Source of the DNA: Microcebus murinus
Lineage: Eukaryota > Chordata > Mammalia > Primates > Cheirogaleidae
Length of the DNA stretch: 64,000 bases
Direction: 5' to 3'
Assembly (NCBI RefSeq): GCF_040939455.1
Contig: NC_134106.1
Location: forward strand, 77,507,001-77,571,000
Shown: positions 47,691-58,628 of the stretch, piece by piece
How the letters are laid out: every line of letters starts with the position of its first letter
Position numbering within the stretch: position 1 is the stretch's first letter
Notes under the pieces: generated by a model
Databases searched by the model: none
Seen by the model: only the letters and a program-made list of their open reading frames with translations
What the model was told of the DNA's origin: nothing
Made by a program: the position numbers and the translations under genes

Positions 47691-48647
47691 CCCAGGTTGA
47701 ATTTATCAAATACTTTAAATCTCTCATTATAAATATGTTCAAAGCACAAAGGAAAACAGCCTTAAAAAAGTTAAAAAAATTATGACAATGTTTCATCAAA
47801 CAGACAATAACAATACAGAGACATTATAAAAAAGAAAAAATAAAAATTCTGACATTGAAAAGTATAGCAACTGATGTGAAAAATTCATTAGAAGGGCTCA
47901 ACTGTAGATGTAAACTGGCAGAAGAAAAGATCAGCAAACATGAAGGTAGATCAATAGAGAGTATGAAATCCAAAAAACAGAGATAATAAAGGATGAAGGA
48001 AAATAAATAGAACCTCTGAGAAATATGGGACACTATCAAGCATACCAACATACACTTACTAGGAGAAGCAGAAAGAGAGGAGAAAAGAAAGAAGCAGAAA
48101 AATTCACGCATCCAAAACTATCAACCAACCCCAAGTAGGGTTAAAGCAAAGAGATCCATACACAAAACATCTTGGTAAATATGCTAAAAACAAAAGACAA
48201 AGGGAAAATATCAAAAGCAGCAAGAGAAAATGACTTGTCACATACAAAGAATCCCTAACAAAATTAATAGCTGACTTATCATAAATAATAGAAGACAGGA
48301 AGCAGTGGGATAGCATATTCAAAGTGCTCCAAAAAACAAAAACAAAAAATTGTCAACCAAGAATGTTATATCCAACAAACTGTCTTTTAAAACTAAAGAT
48401 GAAATAAAAACATTCTGAGAGAAACAAAAAACTGAGAAAATTCATTACTAGCAGACCTTTTCGACAAGAAATACCAAAGCAATTTTTATGCTGAAAGCAT
48501 TAAAAACACCAGATAGTATTTCATAATAGAAAGAAATTGAGACATTCACAAATATATAAAAATTTTAAAACAAATTCTTAAATAACCAATGGATCACTGA
48601 AAAAAATCACAAGTGAAATTATAAAATATTTGAGATGAATGGAAATG
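47691..48647 (+). repeat. Ancient L1M/HAL1 ORF1 remnant
   Basis: 'gacactatcaagcataccaa', 'agcaagagaaaatgacttgt', 'attgtcaaccaagaatgtta' and 'tatccaacaaactgtctttt' follow the end of old L1 ORF1 on the + strand. Many stops. Confidence 0.7.
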
Positions 48648-49243
48648 TCTGTCCAGAAAGTATCCAGCCATGTAACATGAAAAATAGAGACATTTATTGC
48701 AGAGGATACAAGGTATAAGAAACATTGTCTATAGGACAATGACACTTCATTCCCCTTTGAAGTAGGCACCTTGGGACCTCACACAGTTCTCCCACTGGCT
48801 CTTAACCTAACCCATCCATGTTCACCATTTTCAGGTATTCTGCTTGTTGCAGGTGTTCTGCTTGTTCCAGAACATGGATCACTTTCAACAGATTCTCGAC
48901 CATCTTTGTAGCATTTGTGCCACACTTTTATTTGCGCTGCATTCATTACATCGTCCCCAAAAGCCTTCTGAGTCATCCGAATAGTTTCCACAGAGGAACG
49001 TCCAAGCTTAATGCAAAATTTGATGCAAATTCATTGCTCTGCTTGCTCAATCATGTTTAATGCGATGGTCACACTGTAGACATGCTCACTCAGTGGGATC
49101 TAGCGCCCCACTGACTAGTACAGTGAAGTTGTCATTGTTCAAGCATGTGCATTACAGTTCACTCTCCTTGGCTGCCAGGCCTCATGATGTCATGCAAACC
49201 ATTCTCATTATATCAACAATGGCTGGGTACTTTCTGGACAGCC
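48648..49243 (-). mobile_element. Internally deleted mariner transposon with transposase N-terminal fragment
   Basis: About 596 bp with inverted ends: CTGTCCAGAAAGTATCCAGC at the left and, at the right, the complement of CTGTCCAGAAAGTACCCAGC. On the minus strand (48779 to about 49060) the text encodes a mariner helix-turn-helix region: KFxIKLG...ETI...FGDD...WHKCYKDGRESVESDPCSG. It has a stop upstream of this and no DDD catalytic domain, so it cannot move itself. It splits the flanking L1. Confidence 0.85.
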
Positions 49244-50022
49244 CTTGTAAAAACATGAGTCAGCTAATGCAGTGCTTAGAGGGAAGCTTATACTTATAAA
49301 TGTCTGTATTAAGAGAAGAAGAAGGAAAAACATTTCAAATCAACAGTCTAAACTTCCACTTTCCAAACTGAATAAAAAAGCAAAAACCTAAAGCAAGCAG
49401 AAGGAAGGAAATAATGAGTATTAGAGCGGAAATTAATAAAATAGATTACAGAATAACAATAGAAAATTATCATTGAAAATGAAACTAAAAGTTGCTTCTT
49501 TGAAATGATCACAACAAATCAGATGGCCTAAATGAAATGAACTTGTTCCTAGAATGATACAAAACTGACTCTAAAATAAATGGAAAATCTGAATACATCT
49601 ATCATAAGTAAAAACATTGAAATGGAATTTAAACACTACTCAGAAAGAAAAGCCAAAGTATAGATGACTTCACTGGTGAATTCTACCAACTTTTAAAGAT
49701 GAACTAATATACTCTTCTATAAATTCTTTGAAAAATAGAAGAGGAGAAAACACTTCTCAGCTCATTCTATGAGGCCTGCATTACCCTGATACCATATCCA
49801 AACAAGGACACAATAAGAAAATCAATCTTTATGCCAATATCTCTTATGCACATAGATGTAAAAATCATCAACATAATACTAACAGATCAAATCTAGCAAT
49901 ATATAAAAGACAATTTCTATATAAATTTTAGATCAGCTTCCTAATTTCTGCAAAGATGGCAACTGGGATTTAAATAGGGATTGCTTCAAATTTTAGATCA
50001 AGCAGGAGAATATTGCCATCTT
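49244..50022 (+). repeat. Ancient L1M ORF2 remnant
   Basis: 'agaaggaaggaaataatgag', 'gaaattaataaaatagatta', 'attctaccaacttttaaaga' and 'cattaccctgataccatatc' follow L1 ORF2 endonuclease-RT text. Dead. Confidence 0.7.
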
Positions 50023-50037
50023 AAAAATATACAATCT

Positions 50038-50386
50038 GGCCGGGCGCGGTGGCTCACGCCTGTAATCCTAGCTCTCTGGGAGGCCGAGGCGGGCGGATTG
50101 CTCGAGGTCAGGAGTTCGAAACCAGCCTGAGCAAGAGGGAGACCCCGTCTCTACTATAAAATAGAAAGAAATTAATTGGCCAACTAATATATATACAAAA
50201 AATTAGCCGGGCATGGTGGCGAATGCCTGTAGTCCCAGCTACTCGGGAGGCTGAGGCAGGAGGATTGCTTGAGCCAGGAGTTTGAGGTTGCTATGAGCTA
50301 GGCTGACGCCATGGCACTCACTCTAGCCTGGGCAACAAAGCGAGACTCTGTCTCAAAAAAAAAAAAAAAAAAAAACAAAAACAAAA
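50038..50386 (+). repeat. Lemur-type Alu with 15-bp target-site duplication
   Basis: GGCCGGGCGCGGTGGCTCAC start, long A-tail with AAAAAC interruptions. AAAAATATACAATCT flanks at 50023-50037 and 50387-50401. Confidence 0.97.
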
Positions 50387-50401
50387 AAAAATATACAATC
50401 T

Positions 50402-51260
50402 TTTGATTCATTAACACAAGATGTCTTTCTATTTATTTGGGTCTCCTTTAATTTCTTTTAATTAATAATATTTTGTATTTTCAGTGCACAAGTTTTGGGC
50501 TTTTTCCTTAAATATATTCCTAAGTATTTTATTCTTTTTGAAACTATTATTAATGGAGTTTTTTCTTAATTCCATGTACAAATTGGTCACTGCTACTTTA
50601 TAGAAATATTGGTATCCCAACTGAATTGGTTTATTAGTTCTAATAGGTTTTTTTTTTTGGTAAATCTCTTAGGATTTTCCTTATACAAGATCATGTATAT
50701 AGAATGTATTTATGTACAAGTATCTTATATACATGAGTCTATACACAGGATCATGTAATCTGCAAATAGAGATGGTTTACTTTTATCTTTTCATTATGGA
50801 TGCTTTTATTTATTTATTTATTTTTTCTTTGCCTACTAGCCTTTGCTAGAACTTCCAATACAATGTTGCATGGAAGTGGCAAGAGGGAATATTCTTATGT
50901 TGTTTCTGGTCTTAGAGGTAAAGCCATCAGTCTTTCATCAGTGAGTATAATATTAACTGTGGGTTTTTGTCAGTGTTTTTTTAGTGGATTATTCTTTTTC
51001 AGTTTGAGGAAGCTCTCTTCTATTCTAAGTTTGTTGACCCATGGATGCATGGTGAATTTCTGCATATAATTATGTAGTTTTTTGTTTTTTATTTTATTAA
51101 TATGATGTATTACATTAATTGATTTTCAGATATTAAACTAGCCTGTATGCCTGTGATAATCCCTTTTGGTCATGCTGTATAATCCTTTTCTTGTGTTACC
51201 AGGGTCAATTTGGTACTGTTTTTTGGAGGATTTTTATATCTATGTTAATAAGGGCTATTA
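50402..51260 (-). repeat. Ancient L1 ORF2, antisense
   Basis: T-rich text with 'cctaagtattttattctttt', 'aacttccaatacaatgttgc' and 'tacattaattgattttcaga', the complement of L1 ORF2. Confidence 0.75.
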
Positions 51261-51268
51261 GTCTATAG

Positions 51269-51460
51269 CAGGCGTCCTCAAACTACGGCCCACGGGCCAC
51301 ATATGGGCCGCCTAGCACATTTATCCGGCCCGCCAGGTGTTTTTGCAGCTGCTGCCTGTCCTGCTTAGCAGCCGACTCGTCCTGGGCCCACAGTGTGCAC
51401 TCTCCAACGGTCTGAGGGACAGTGAACTGGCCCCCTGTTTAAAAAGTTTGAGGACTCCTG
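51269..51460. mobile_element. Short non-autonomous hAT transposon, 192 bp, perfect 8-bp target duplication
   Basis: Ends CAGGCGTCCTCAAACT and AGTTTGAGGACTCCTG are inverted repeats. GTCTATAG flanks exactly on both sides (51261-51268, 51461-51468). GC-rich body with 'cggcccacgggccacatatg' and 'gtctgagggacagtgaactg'. The complement of the right end matches, from memory, the nhAT1/hAT1 family shared by Myotis bats and Microcebus and attributed to horizontal transfer. It sits inside an older antisense L1. Confidence 0.9.
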
Positions 51461-51613
51461 GTCTATAGTTTTCTTTTATGATGATGTCTATTGTTTTGGT
51501 ATGAGGATCGTAAATGTCTCATAAGTGAGTTTGGAAGTGTTCTTTTCTCTTCTAATTTTTATAACAGTTTATAAAGGATTCTTTTTTTTTTATTATTTAT
51601 TTTTTTTTTAGTT

Positions 51614-51757
51614 CAGTCTCCGTAGAGACTGTCAAAAATTGCCAATGCCGACTATATTTCAAGTCGTCATGGCGGGGTATTGGGAAAAGTTTTCAATTAG
51701 CAATAATCGCGCCTCGGATAAACCTCATTGGCTACGATACTGCCACTGCGCAAAGCT
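51614..51757 (-). pseudogene. U4 snRNA retropseudogene, full length
   Basis: The reverse complement starts AGCTTTGCGCAGTGGCAGTA and ends CTCTACGGAGACTG: 144 nt, essentially the whole U4. The 5' stem-loop, U6-pairing text and Sm site AATTTTTGA are intact; I count about two internal changes from human U4, both single bases. It is followed on the minus strand by an A-rich tail. No snRNA promoter (PSE/DSE) precedes it; an Alu does. TTCTTTTTTTTTT at 51579-51591 and 51757-51769 is a 13-bp target duplication. Hence a retrocopy, not an expressed gene. Confidence 0.93.
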
Positions 51758-51759
51758 TC

Positions 51760-52085
51760 TTTTTTTTTTTTGAGACAAAGTCTTACTCTCTTGCCCAGGC
51801 TAGAGTGCTGTGGTGTCAGCCCAGCTCATAGCACCCTCAAACTCCTGGGCTCAAGAGATCCTTCTGCCTCAGCCTCTGGAGCAACTGGGACTACAGATAT
51901 GCGCCACCATGCCCAGCTAATTTTTTCTATGAATTTGTAGTCATCCAGCTAATTTCTTTATTATTTTAGTAGAGACAGGGTCTCACTGTTGCTCAGGCTG
52001 GTCTCAAACTCCTGAGCTCAAACAATCCATCCACCTCGGCCACCCAGAGTGCTAGGATTACAGGCATGAGCCACCGTGCCCAGCC
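51760..52085 (-). repeat. Older lemur-type Alu, antisense, host of the U4 copy
   Basis: The reverse complement starts GGCTGGGCACGGTGGCTCAT and has a degraded lemur middle block. AAGGATTCTT at 52087-52096 and at 51574-51583 flank Alu plus U4 together. Clearly more diverged than the U4 copy. Confidence 0.9.
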
Positions 52086-52096
52086 TAAGGATTCTT

Positions 52097-54067
52097 AAGT
52101 ATTTGTTAAAATTCACCAGTAAGGATGTCTGGGTCTGAGTTTTTCTTTATGGGATGTTTTAAAATTACTAATTCAAGTATTTTTTCTTGTTATAAGTCTA
52201 TTCATATCTTCTGTTTCTTCTTGAGTTGGTTTTGTTAATTTGTTTCTTTCTGGGAATTTCTTCACTTCCTCTAAGTTATATAATTTGTTGACATATGGGT
52301 TGTTTAGAGTTTTTCTTTACACTTCTTGTTATTTATATAAGGAGAGTGATGTCTTCTTTCTCAATTCTAATTTCAGTATCTTCTCTCTCCTTTTTTCTTG
52401 GTCAGTCTAGCTAAAGATTTGTCAAAATTATTAATATTTTCAAAGAACCAAGTCTTGATTTTGTTGATTTTCTCTGTTATTTTTCTATTCTGTATTTCAT
52501 TTATTTTCATTCAAATCTTTATTATTTCCTTTCTTCTGCTTGCTTTGAGTTTAATTTCTTATTTTTCTATTTCTTAGAAGTAAGTTTAGATTGCTGATTT
52601 TTTTAGATCTTTGTTATTTTTAAATATAGTTTTTTCCAACTATAAATTTCCTTCTGAGCATTGCTTTAGCTGGATCCCAAAAGTTTTGGTATGTTGAGTT
52701 TTCATTTTAATTTTTCTCAAAATATTTTCTGATTTCCCTCTTAGTTCTTCTTTGACCTTTGGTTATAGAAGACTGTGTTGTTTAATTTCCATTTACTTGT
52801 AAATTTCCTAAATTTCCTTCTGTTGTTTATTCCTATTTTAATTCCATCTGCTCAGAGAACATACTTTGTGTAACTTCAATCCTTTTTTATTTATTTAGGC
52901 TTTTTTATGTCCTACCATATAATCTCTCCTGGAGGATGTTTCATGTGCAATTGAACACTACAGTGTGTCCTGCTATTGTTGGGTGGAATATTCTACAGAT
53001 ATGTTAAGTCTAGTTGGCTTATAGTATTGTCCAAGTTTTCTATTTCCTTATTGGTCTTCTACTTCATTGTTTTATTCATTATTTAAAGTGGCATACTGAA
53101 ATCTTCAATTATTACTATTACATCATCACTTCTCACTTCAATTCTGTCAGTTTTTGCTATGTGTATTTTGGGGCTCTATTGTGGATGCAAATAGATTGAG
53201 GAAGATATTTGTGGTTTTTCTCTTTGCTTTTTTTTCTTTGTGTGAATTTGAGTTACTCTCTAGTGTCATTTCATGTCAGCCTAAAGGACTCTCTTTTGTA
53301 TTTCTTAGAGGGTAGAACAGCTAGCAGTGAATTCTTTCCATTTTTGTTTATCTGGGGATGTCTTAATTTCTCCTCCATTTTTCAAGGAGAGTTTTGCTTA
53401 ATATAGAATTCTAGGTTTCTGGCCTTTTCCTTTCATTACGTTGAATATGTCATCTCACTGCCTTCTAGTCTCCATGGTTACTGGTGAGAAAACAGCTGTT
53501 AATTTTATTGAGGATCCCTTGTACTTGATGAATTGATTCTTTCTTGCTGCTTTCATGATTCTCTCCATATTTGGCTTTTGATAATTTGATTATGATGCAT
53601 CTAGATGTGGCTCTTTTATTCAGTCCATTCTACTTGGAGTTTGTTGAAATTTTTAGATGCATAGATTAATTTTTTAAGCTAAGTTTGGGAAGTTTTTAGT
53701 GATTATTTGTTGAAATATTCTTTCTGCAACTTTATCTCTCCTGTCTCCTTCTGGGACTCTCATTATGTGTATCTTAGTGTACTTGATGGTGTCCACAGAA
53801 CTCTTAGGTTCTGTTCATTTGTTTTCATTGTTTTTTTCTGTATGTTCCTCAGACTATGCAACATCAATTGACCTATCCTCAAGTTTGCTAATTCTTTCTT
53901 CTGCCAGCTCAATCCTGCTATTGTACCCCTCTAATAGAGTTTTCATTTCAGTTATAACTTTGAATGACAGAGTTTCTTTTTTAAATAAAATTCTCATATC
54001 GTAATCTATATTCTTGTTTTGGTAAGATATTGTTCTCATACTTTCCTTTAAATTTTGAGACATGGTT
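52097..54067 (-). repeat. Ancient L1 (ORF2 into ORF1), antisense
   Basis: Continuous T-rich text, e.g. 'aagaaccaagtcttgatttt', 'ttgctttagctggatcccaa', 'tcttttattcagtccattct' and 'ttgctaattctttcttctgc', the complement of L1 from RT back to ORF1. Interrupted by the elements listed on either side. No intact ORF. Confidence 0.8.
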
Positions 54068-54074
54068 TCCATTA

Positions 54075-54408
<334 letters not shown>

Positions 54409-54415
54409 TCCATTA

Positions 54416-54762
54416 GTTCTTTGAACATATTTATAATGGTTGGATTAAAGTCTCTGTCTAGTACGGCCAACATGTGTGTATTTTCGAGGATGGTCAATTG
54501 ACTGCCTTTTAACCTGCGTCCTTTCCTGCTTCTTTATGTGTCTTGAAAATTTTTGTCAAAATCTGGACATTTTAAATAATTTAATATGGCAACTCTAAAA
54601 ATCATATTTCCCTCCTCCCCAGGGTTTGTTGTTGTTACTGTTTATTGTTTTGCTTTTAGTGCCTCTCTTGGACTAATTTTGTAAAGTCTGTATTCTTTGT
54701 CATTTGGATAAAGGTTGTGCAGAGTTGTGTACATGAGCATGTCCTTTTAGATTTCTAGAAAT
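54416..54762 (-). repeat. Ancient L1, antisense, continued
   Basis: 'gaacatatttataatggttg', 'tgtgtcttgaaaatttttgt' and 'tttgcttttagtgcctctct' continue the antisense L1 beyond the Alu. Confidence 0.6.
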
Positions 54763-54777
54763 ATGTTAAATCATTTT

Positions 54778-54963
54778 TTTTTTTTTTTTTTTTTTTTTTT
54801 TAGTTTTGAGATGGGGTCTTGTTATGTTGTCCAGGCTGGAGTGCAGAGGCTAATCACAGGTGCAATCACAACACTCTACAGCTTCAAACTCCTGGGCTCA
54901 AGCAATTCTCCTGCCAGTCTCCCAAGTAGCTGGGACTACAGGTGTGCACCACTGCACCAGCTT
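54778..54963 (-). repeat. Antisense fossil Alu monomer
   Basis: T-run head, then the complement of a single 7SL-like arm ('aagtagctgggactacaggt'). ATGTTAAATCATTTT at 54763 and ATGTTAAACCATTTT at 54964 flank it. Confidence 0.85.
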
Positions 54964-55351
54964 ATGTTAAACCATTTTAGAAAACCCCTATGGATTTCTC
55001 ATTCCTAATTTTTTCCTTTCAAGTTTTTCAGTCATCCTCTTGTTAGCTCCAATTGTGTCAACACCTCAGGCAGCTGTAATGTTAAACAATTGTTGCTGAT
55101 TATTGTCAACAAATGCACTGTGAATAGGGCCATTTGCACACAGCAAACTTAATCATGTCAATGAATGACAAACCCTGAGATTGGAGCTTTTCCAGGAAGG
55201 TACTAGATTAAGTAAAATAGTGACAAGACTCTGGGGATAGGGTTCTCCTTTTTACTCCTTCAGTGGCTGCTAGACTGCTGGTTTTTACAGCTACTATGAC
55301 TACAGGGCAGTTGGATTTCAATGCTGCATATATTCTCTGATGAAACCATAT

Positions 55352-55711
55352 AGTTATCCCTCAGTATCCATGGGGAATTGGTTCCGGGACCCATGGATAC
55401 AAAAGTCCATTGATGTTCAAGTCCCTTATAAATGGGATGTTTAATATATATATAACATGTGCTATATAAAATGACATAGTTTTTTCATATAACTTATGTA
55501 CATCCTCCTGTATACTTTAAATTATGTCTAGATTACTTATAATACTGAAAACAATGTAAAAGCTATGTAAACAGTTATGCTGTATTGTTTGTGGAATAAT
55601 AACAAGAGAAAAAAATTCTGTACTAGTACAAATGCAACTTTTTTCCAGATATTTTTGATCCAAGATTGGTTGAATCCACAGATGTAGAACCCATGGATAT
55701 GAAGGTAGATG
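55352..55711. mobile_element. MER2-like Tigger (TcMar) DNA transposon remnant
   Basis: Starts AGTTATCCCTCAGTATCCAT and ends with its rough complement 'atggatatgaaggtagatg'. The body 'gttcaagtcccttataaatg', 'acatcctcctgtatacttta' and 'tctagattacttataatact' is that of a Tigger MITE. Ancient, no transposase. Confidence 0.8.
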
Positions 55712-55844
55712 TTTAATGGCCTGAAGAGAAATTCTTGTGTAGGATGGTACTAGTCCTAATCACTGCTCAGCTCTTAATTTTTGTATATAAATTATCTAAA
55801 TCAGCTTAGTTATTGTATATAGATTATTTAAGTCAGTATGTTCA

Positions 55845-56012
55845 TCAGAATCCCCTCTAGGGCTTGTTAAATCACAGATCACTTGACTCCACTTTCAGTG
55901 TTTCTGATTCAGTGCATATGGGGTGGGGTCTGGGAATTTGCATTTCTAGCAAGTACTGAGAAGATGCTGATGCCAATGGTTGGGGACCCACATGTTGAGA
56001 ACTTCTGAAGGA
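55845..56012. repeat. MER5A hAT-Charlie element
   Basis: 'ttcatcagaatcccctctag', 'agtgtttctgattcagtgca', 'gggaatttgcatttctagca' and 'tgttgagaacttctg' in MER5A order. Confidence 0.8.
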
Positions 56013-56332
56013 CTGGGATCCTTTACCACCAGCATACTTCTAGGATAATTTCTTCTGTCATGCTGTGATGCTTAGGGAATACGTATAGCATCATATTTAC
56101 CAACAAACTTGGCTCCCTTTTCACTTGATACTTTTCTTTCCACACTGGAATTTGGGCCTCATTCTTTGCCACCCTGAAAACATGATTGATCTTTTAAGAT
56201 CATCCATAATTATACATCAATCAAGTGACAAATGTTATTGGAAGCCTGATCCTCATTCAGTGTTTGTTACTGTGCTAAATGAATGGATGTTGAAATTAGA
56301 CCAATGTCTATTTTTAAATTTTGTGAATTTAA

Positions 56333-56677
56333 GGCCGGGCGCTGTGGCTCACGCCTGTAATCCTAGCTCTTGGGAGGCCGAGGCGGGCGGATTGCTCAAG
56401 GTCAGGAGTTCAAAACCAGCCTGAGCAAGAGCGAGACCCCGTCTCTACTATAAACAGAAAGAAATTAATTGGCCAACTGATATATATATATATATATAAA
56501 AAAAAAATTAGCCGGGCATAGTGGCACATGCCTGTAGTCCCAGCTACTGGGGAGGCTGAGGCAGAAGGATCACTCGAGCCCAGGAGTTTGAGGTTGCTGT
56601 GAGCTAGGCTGACGCCACGGCACTCACTCTAGCCTGGACAACAAAGTGAGACTCTGTCTCCAAAAAAAAAAAAAAAA
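56333..56677 (+). repeat. Lemur-type Alu with 17-bp target-site duplication
   Basis: GGCCGGGCGCTGTGGCTCAC start. A (TA)n expansion lies in the middle block (56482-56497). AAATTTTGTGAATTTAA at 56316-56332 is repeated at 56678-56694. Confidence 0.97.
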
Positions 56678-56826
56678 AAATTTTGTGAATTTAAATTTGT
56701 TTCTTTTTAAAAGCTACTGTTTAAAAACTCTTTTAGCTTGATAATAAATAGCATGGCCATCATATGTACTGTCTGACTAGGAATACTTTTGACAGTGAAA
56801 GAGGTTCCTATTAATAATTTTGCTGG

Positions 56827-57005
56827 AAGCCTGGTATGGTGGTGTGTACTTGTAGTCTCAGGGAATTGGGAGGCTGAGATGAGAGGATTGCTTGAGGCCA
56901 GCAGTTCGAGGCTGTAGTGTGCTCTGATTGTGGCTGTGTGAATAGCCACTGTGCTTCAGCCTAGGCAATATAGTGAGACTCCATCTCTAAAAATGAAGAA
57001 CTAAA
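56827..57005 (+). repeat. Fossil left Alu monomer (FLAM_A-like), close to 7SL
   Basis: Keeps the 7SL-like stretch TGTGTGAATAGCCACTGTGC that dimeric Alus lack, then 'agcctaggcaatatagtgag'. AATTTTGCTGGA before and AATTCTGCTGGA after form the target duplication. Confidence 0.85.
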
Positions 57006-57012
57006 AAAAATT

Positions 57013-58199
57013 CTGCTGGATAAAACATGTAAGCTGGGGCTGTCCCAGGCTTACTCTTGGTCACATTAATTTAAAAAATAAAATATAGAAATATTTTACC
57101 TTTCTACAAATTTGTTTGATATTCTTGGCTTTAACTTTGTACTAGGGTCAAAGTTCTGTCAATATTTCCTTTCATTTATCTGAAGAAACAATAAGAGGAA
57201 ACTATTTTGTTAATAAGTTACTTTTCAGAAGAGAAATAAAATGAGAAGTCAGAAAAGAAATAAAAATTTAAAAATAGTTTTATATGTGTTTATTTTTATT
57301 TCAGACTATTGTCTGCATTTGGCTTTTTGGTGACATGGGGAGTATCAGATGTAATTCTAAATAAATTCAGAGAATTTTTGTTTAATTTTCATTTCTAACA
57401 GATTATTCACTTCTTTTTAAAGCAAATTACTGGCATAAATGCTTACCTGTTTTTTAAACCTGAGTGTGTGAACTCTGAAAAGTATTCTGGTTTATTGAAT
57501 TAAAATTGTTTTCATTTAAGAATTCTTAAGGAGAAAGCTTTTTTTTTTTTTTTCTGATAACATGTAAAGGCTCAAAGATAAGGAAAATATTTATGTTCAG
57601 TCCAGTACTTACCCTTGCTCAAGCAGACATGTTAAGTTTTAAAGTCAAATTAAAGTGTAAATTTTCTCTTAAAACTTCTAACTGCCTAAATTTTTCCCCT
57701 ATGGAAAAACAGAATTTTGGGGGAGAGGTGTAAGGAACTGATATTTGCTGGGAGTCTCTTAGTGTGATTTATGTACATATGCCAGAACAGGTATGGAAGG
57801 GTATACACTCAGAGGTTAGCAGTCTCTCTTTGTTTTGCAAATTTGTATTTTCCAAGTATTGTAATGTCAATTTTGTGCTTCTTTCTGGTTAGAAATTTTT
57901 TGCTTCTTTGTGGTTTTCGCTTCTTTCCTAAGCGTCTTCTAGGGAGTGAGCACACCTGCACTTGGGAGGTGCGCTCACTGGGAGGGCAAATGGCCTGAGA
58001 AGGTCACTGGGTTGCGGCTCCTCCACAGAACCCTCCTCCTTGGGGATATGCCAGGGCGTCAGAGGCCTAAGTGTATGTGAAGGTGAAAAATGCTATCGCT
58101 CGGTTGAGTACGGAAGTTCAAGAACTCCCTGCAGGTGACGCAGTCAGAGGGGAGGTGTGACCTTGTGGGAACTCAAGAGTAGAGGTCAGCGCTAGCCGC
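57013..58199. other. AT-rich intergenic stretch before the INPP4A CpG island
   Basis: No gene or clear repeat recognised. A T-run lies at 57538-57554. Base composition shifts to GC-rich from about 57940. Confidence 0.55.
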
Positions 58200-58319
58200 T
58201 GAACCACCCGGCTCTGCTGCCGCCCGGGGAGGTGGATCCAGCTGTGGGCGGGGCGCGAGCAGGGCCGGGGCTCGCGCTGTGCGCATGCGCGGCCAGTGGG
58301 CGGGGCCGGGGCGGGGCTG

Positions 58320-58577
58320 CGCGCGGCGTCCAGAGCGGTAGCGGCTGCGGCGGCGGCGGCGGCGTCAAGGTTCGGGCTGTGGCGCGGGCGGCGGGTTCGC
58401 AGCCGGGCGGACGCCGCGGGGCCGGGGCAGAAGAACTAGCACCTGAGGCCGGGCCTGCAGCCCGCGACTTCGCGACCAGGCGGCGGCTCTGCTGCTGTGG
58501 GGCTCGGGCGCGCGGGCGGGCGGGTCGGAGGACTGCGAGACAGCTGGGCGGCGGGCGCCGCGGGCCGGGCCAGCCAG
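58320..58577 (+). other. INPP4A: INPP4A non-coding first exon (inferred)
   Basis: A strong donor, CCAG|GTAGGT, follows 58577, downstream of the GC boxes. The transcription start is placed only roughly. The exon carries a (CGG)n run at 58347-58363. No convincing start codon with a conserved reading frame is seen, in line with a 5' UTR exon. INPP4A, coded downstream outside the window, is the type I inositol polyphosphate 4-phosphatase that removes the 4-phosphate of PI(3,4)P2. Confidence 0.65.
58347..58363 (+). repeat. (CGG)n in the inferred INPP4A 5' UTR
   Basis: Five to six CGG units, extended by near-matching GCGGCTGCGG before it. Confidence 0.9.
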
Positions 58578-58583
58578 GTAGGT

Positions 58584-58628
58584 GGGCTGGGCCGGGCCGG
58601 GCTGGGCCGGGCCGGGCCGGGCGGCGGG
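58584..58628 (+). repeat. (GGGCY)n G-rich tract just after the INPP4A exon 1 donor
   Basis: About eight GGGCC/GGGCT units starting six bases past the splice donor. Regular G3 runs make a quadruplex in the pre-mRNA or non-template strand plausible. Confidence 0.9.

Noticed and set aside
48779..48991. Intact mariner transposase gene
   Set aside because: Only about 70 codons of the N-terminal DNA-binding part remain; no catalytic domain.
51574..52096. Alu-U4 fusion made in one retrotransposition
   Set aside because: Possible, but the age difference between the parts and a separate 13-bp duplication around U4 favour two insertions; kept only as the alternative.
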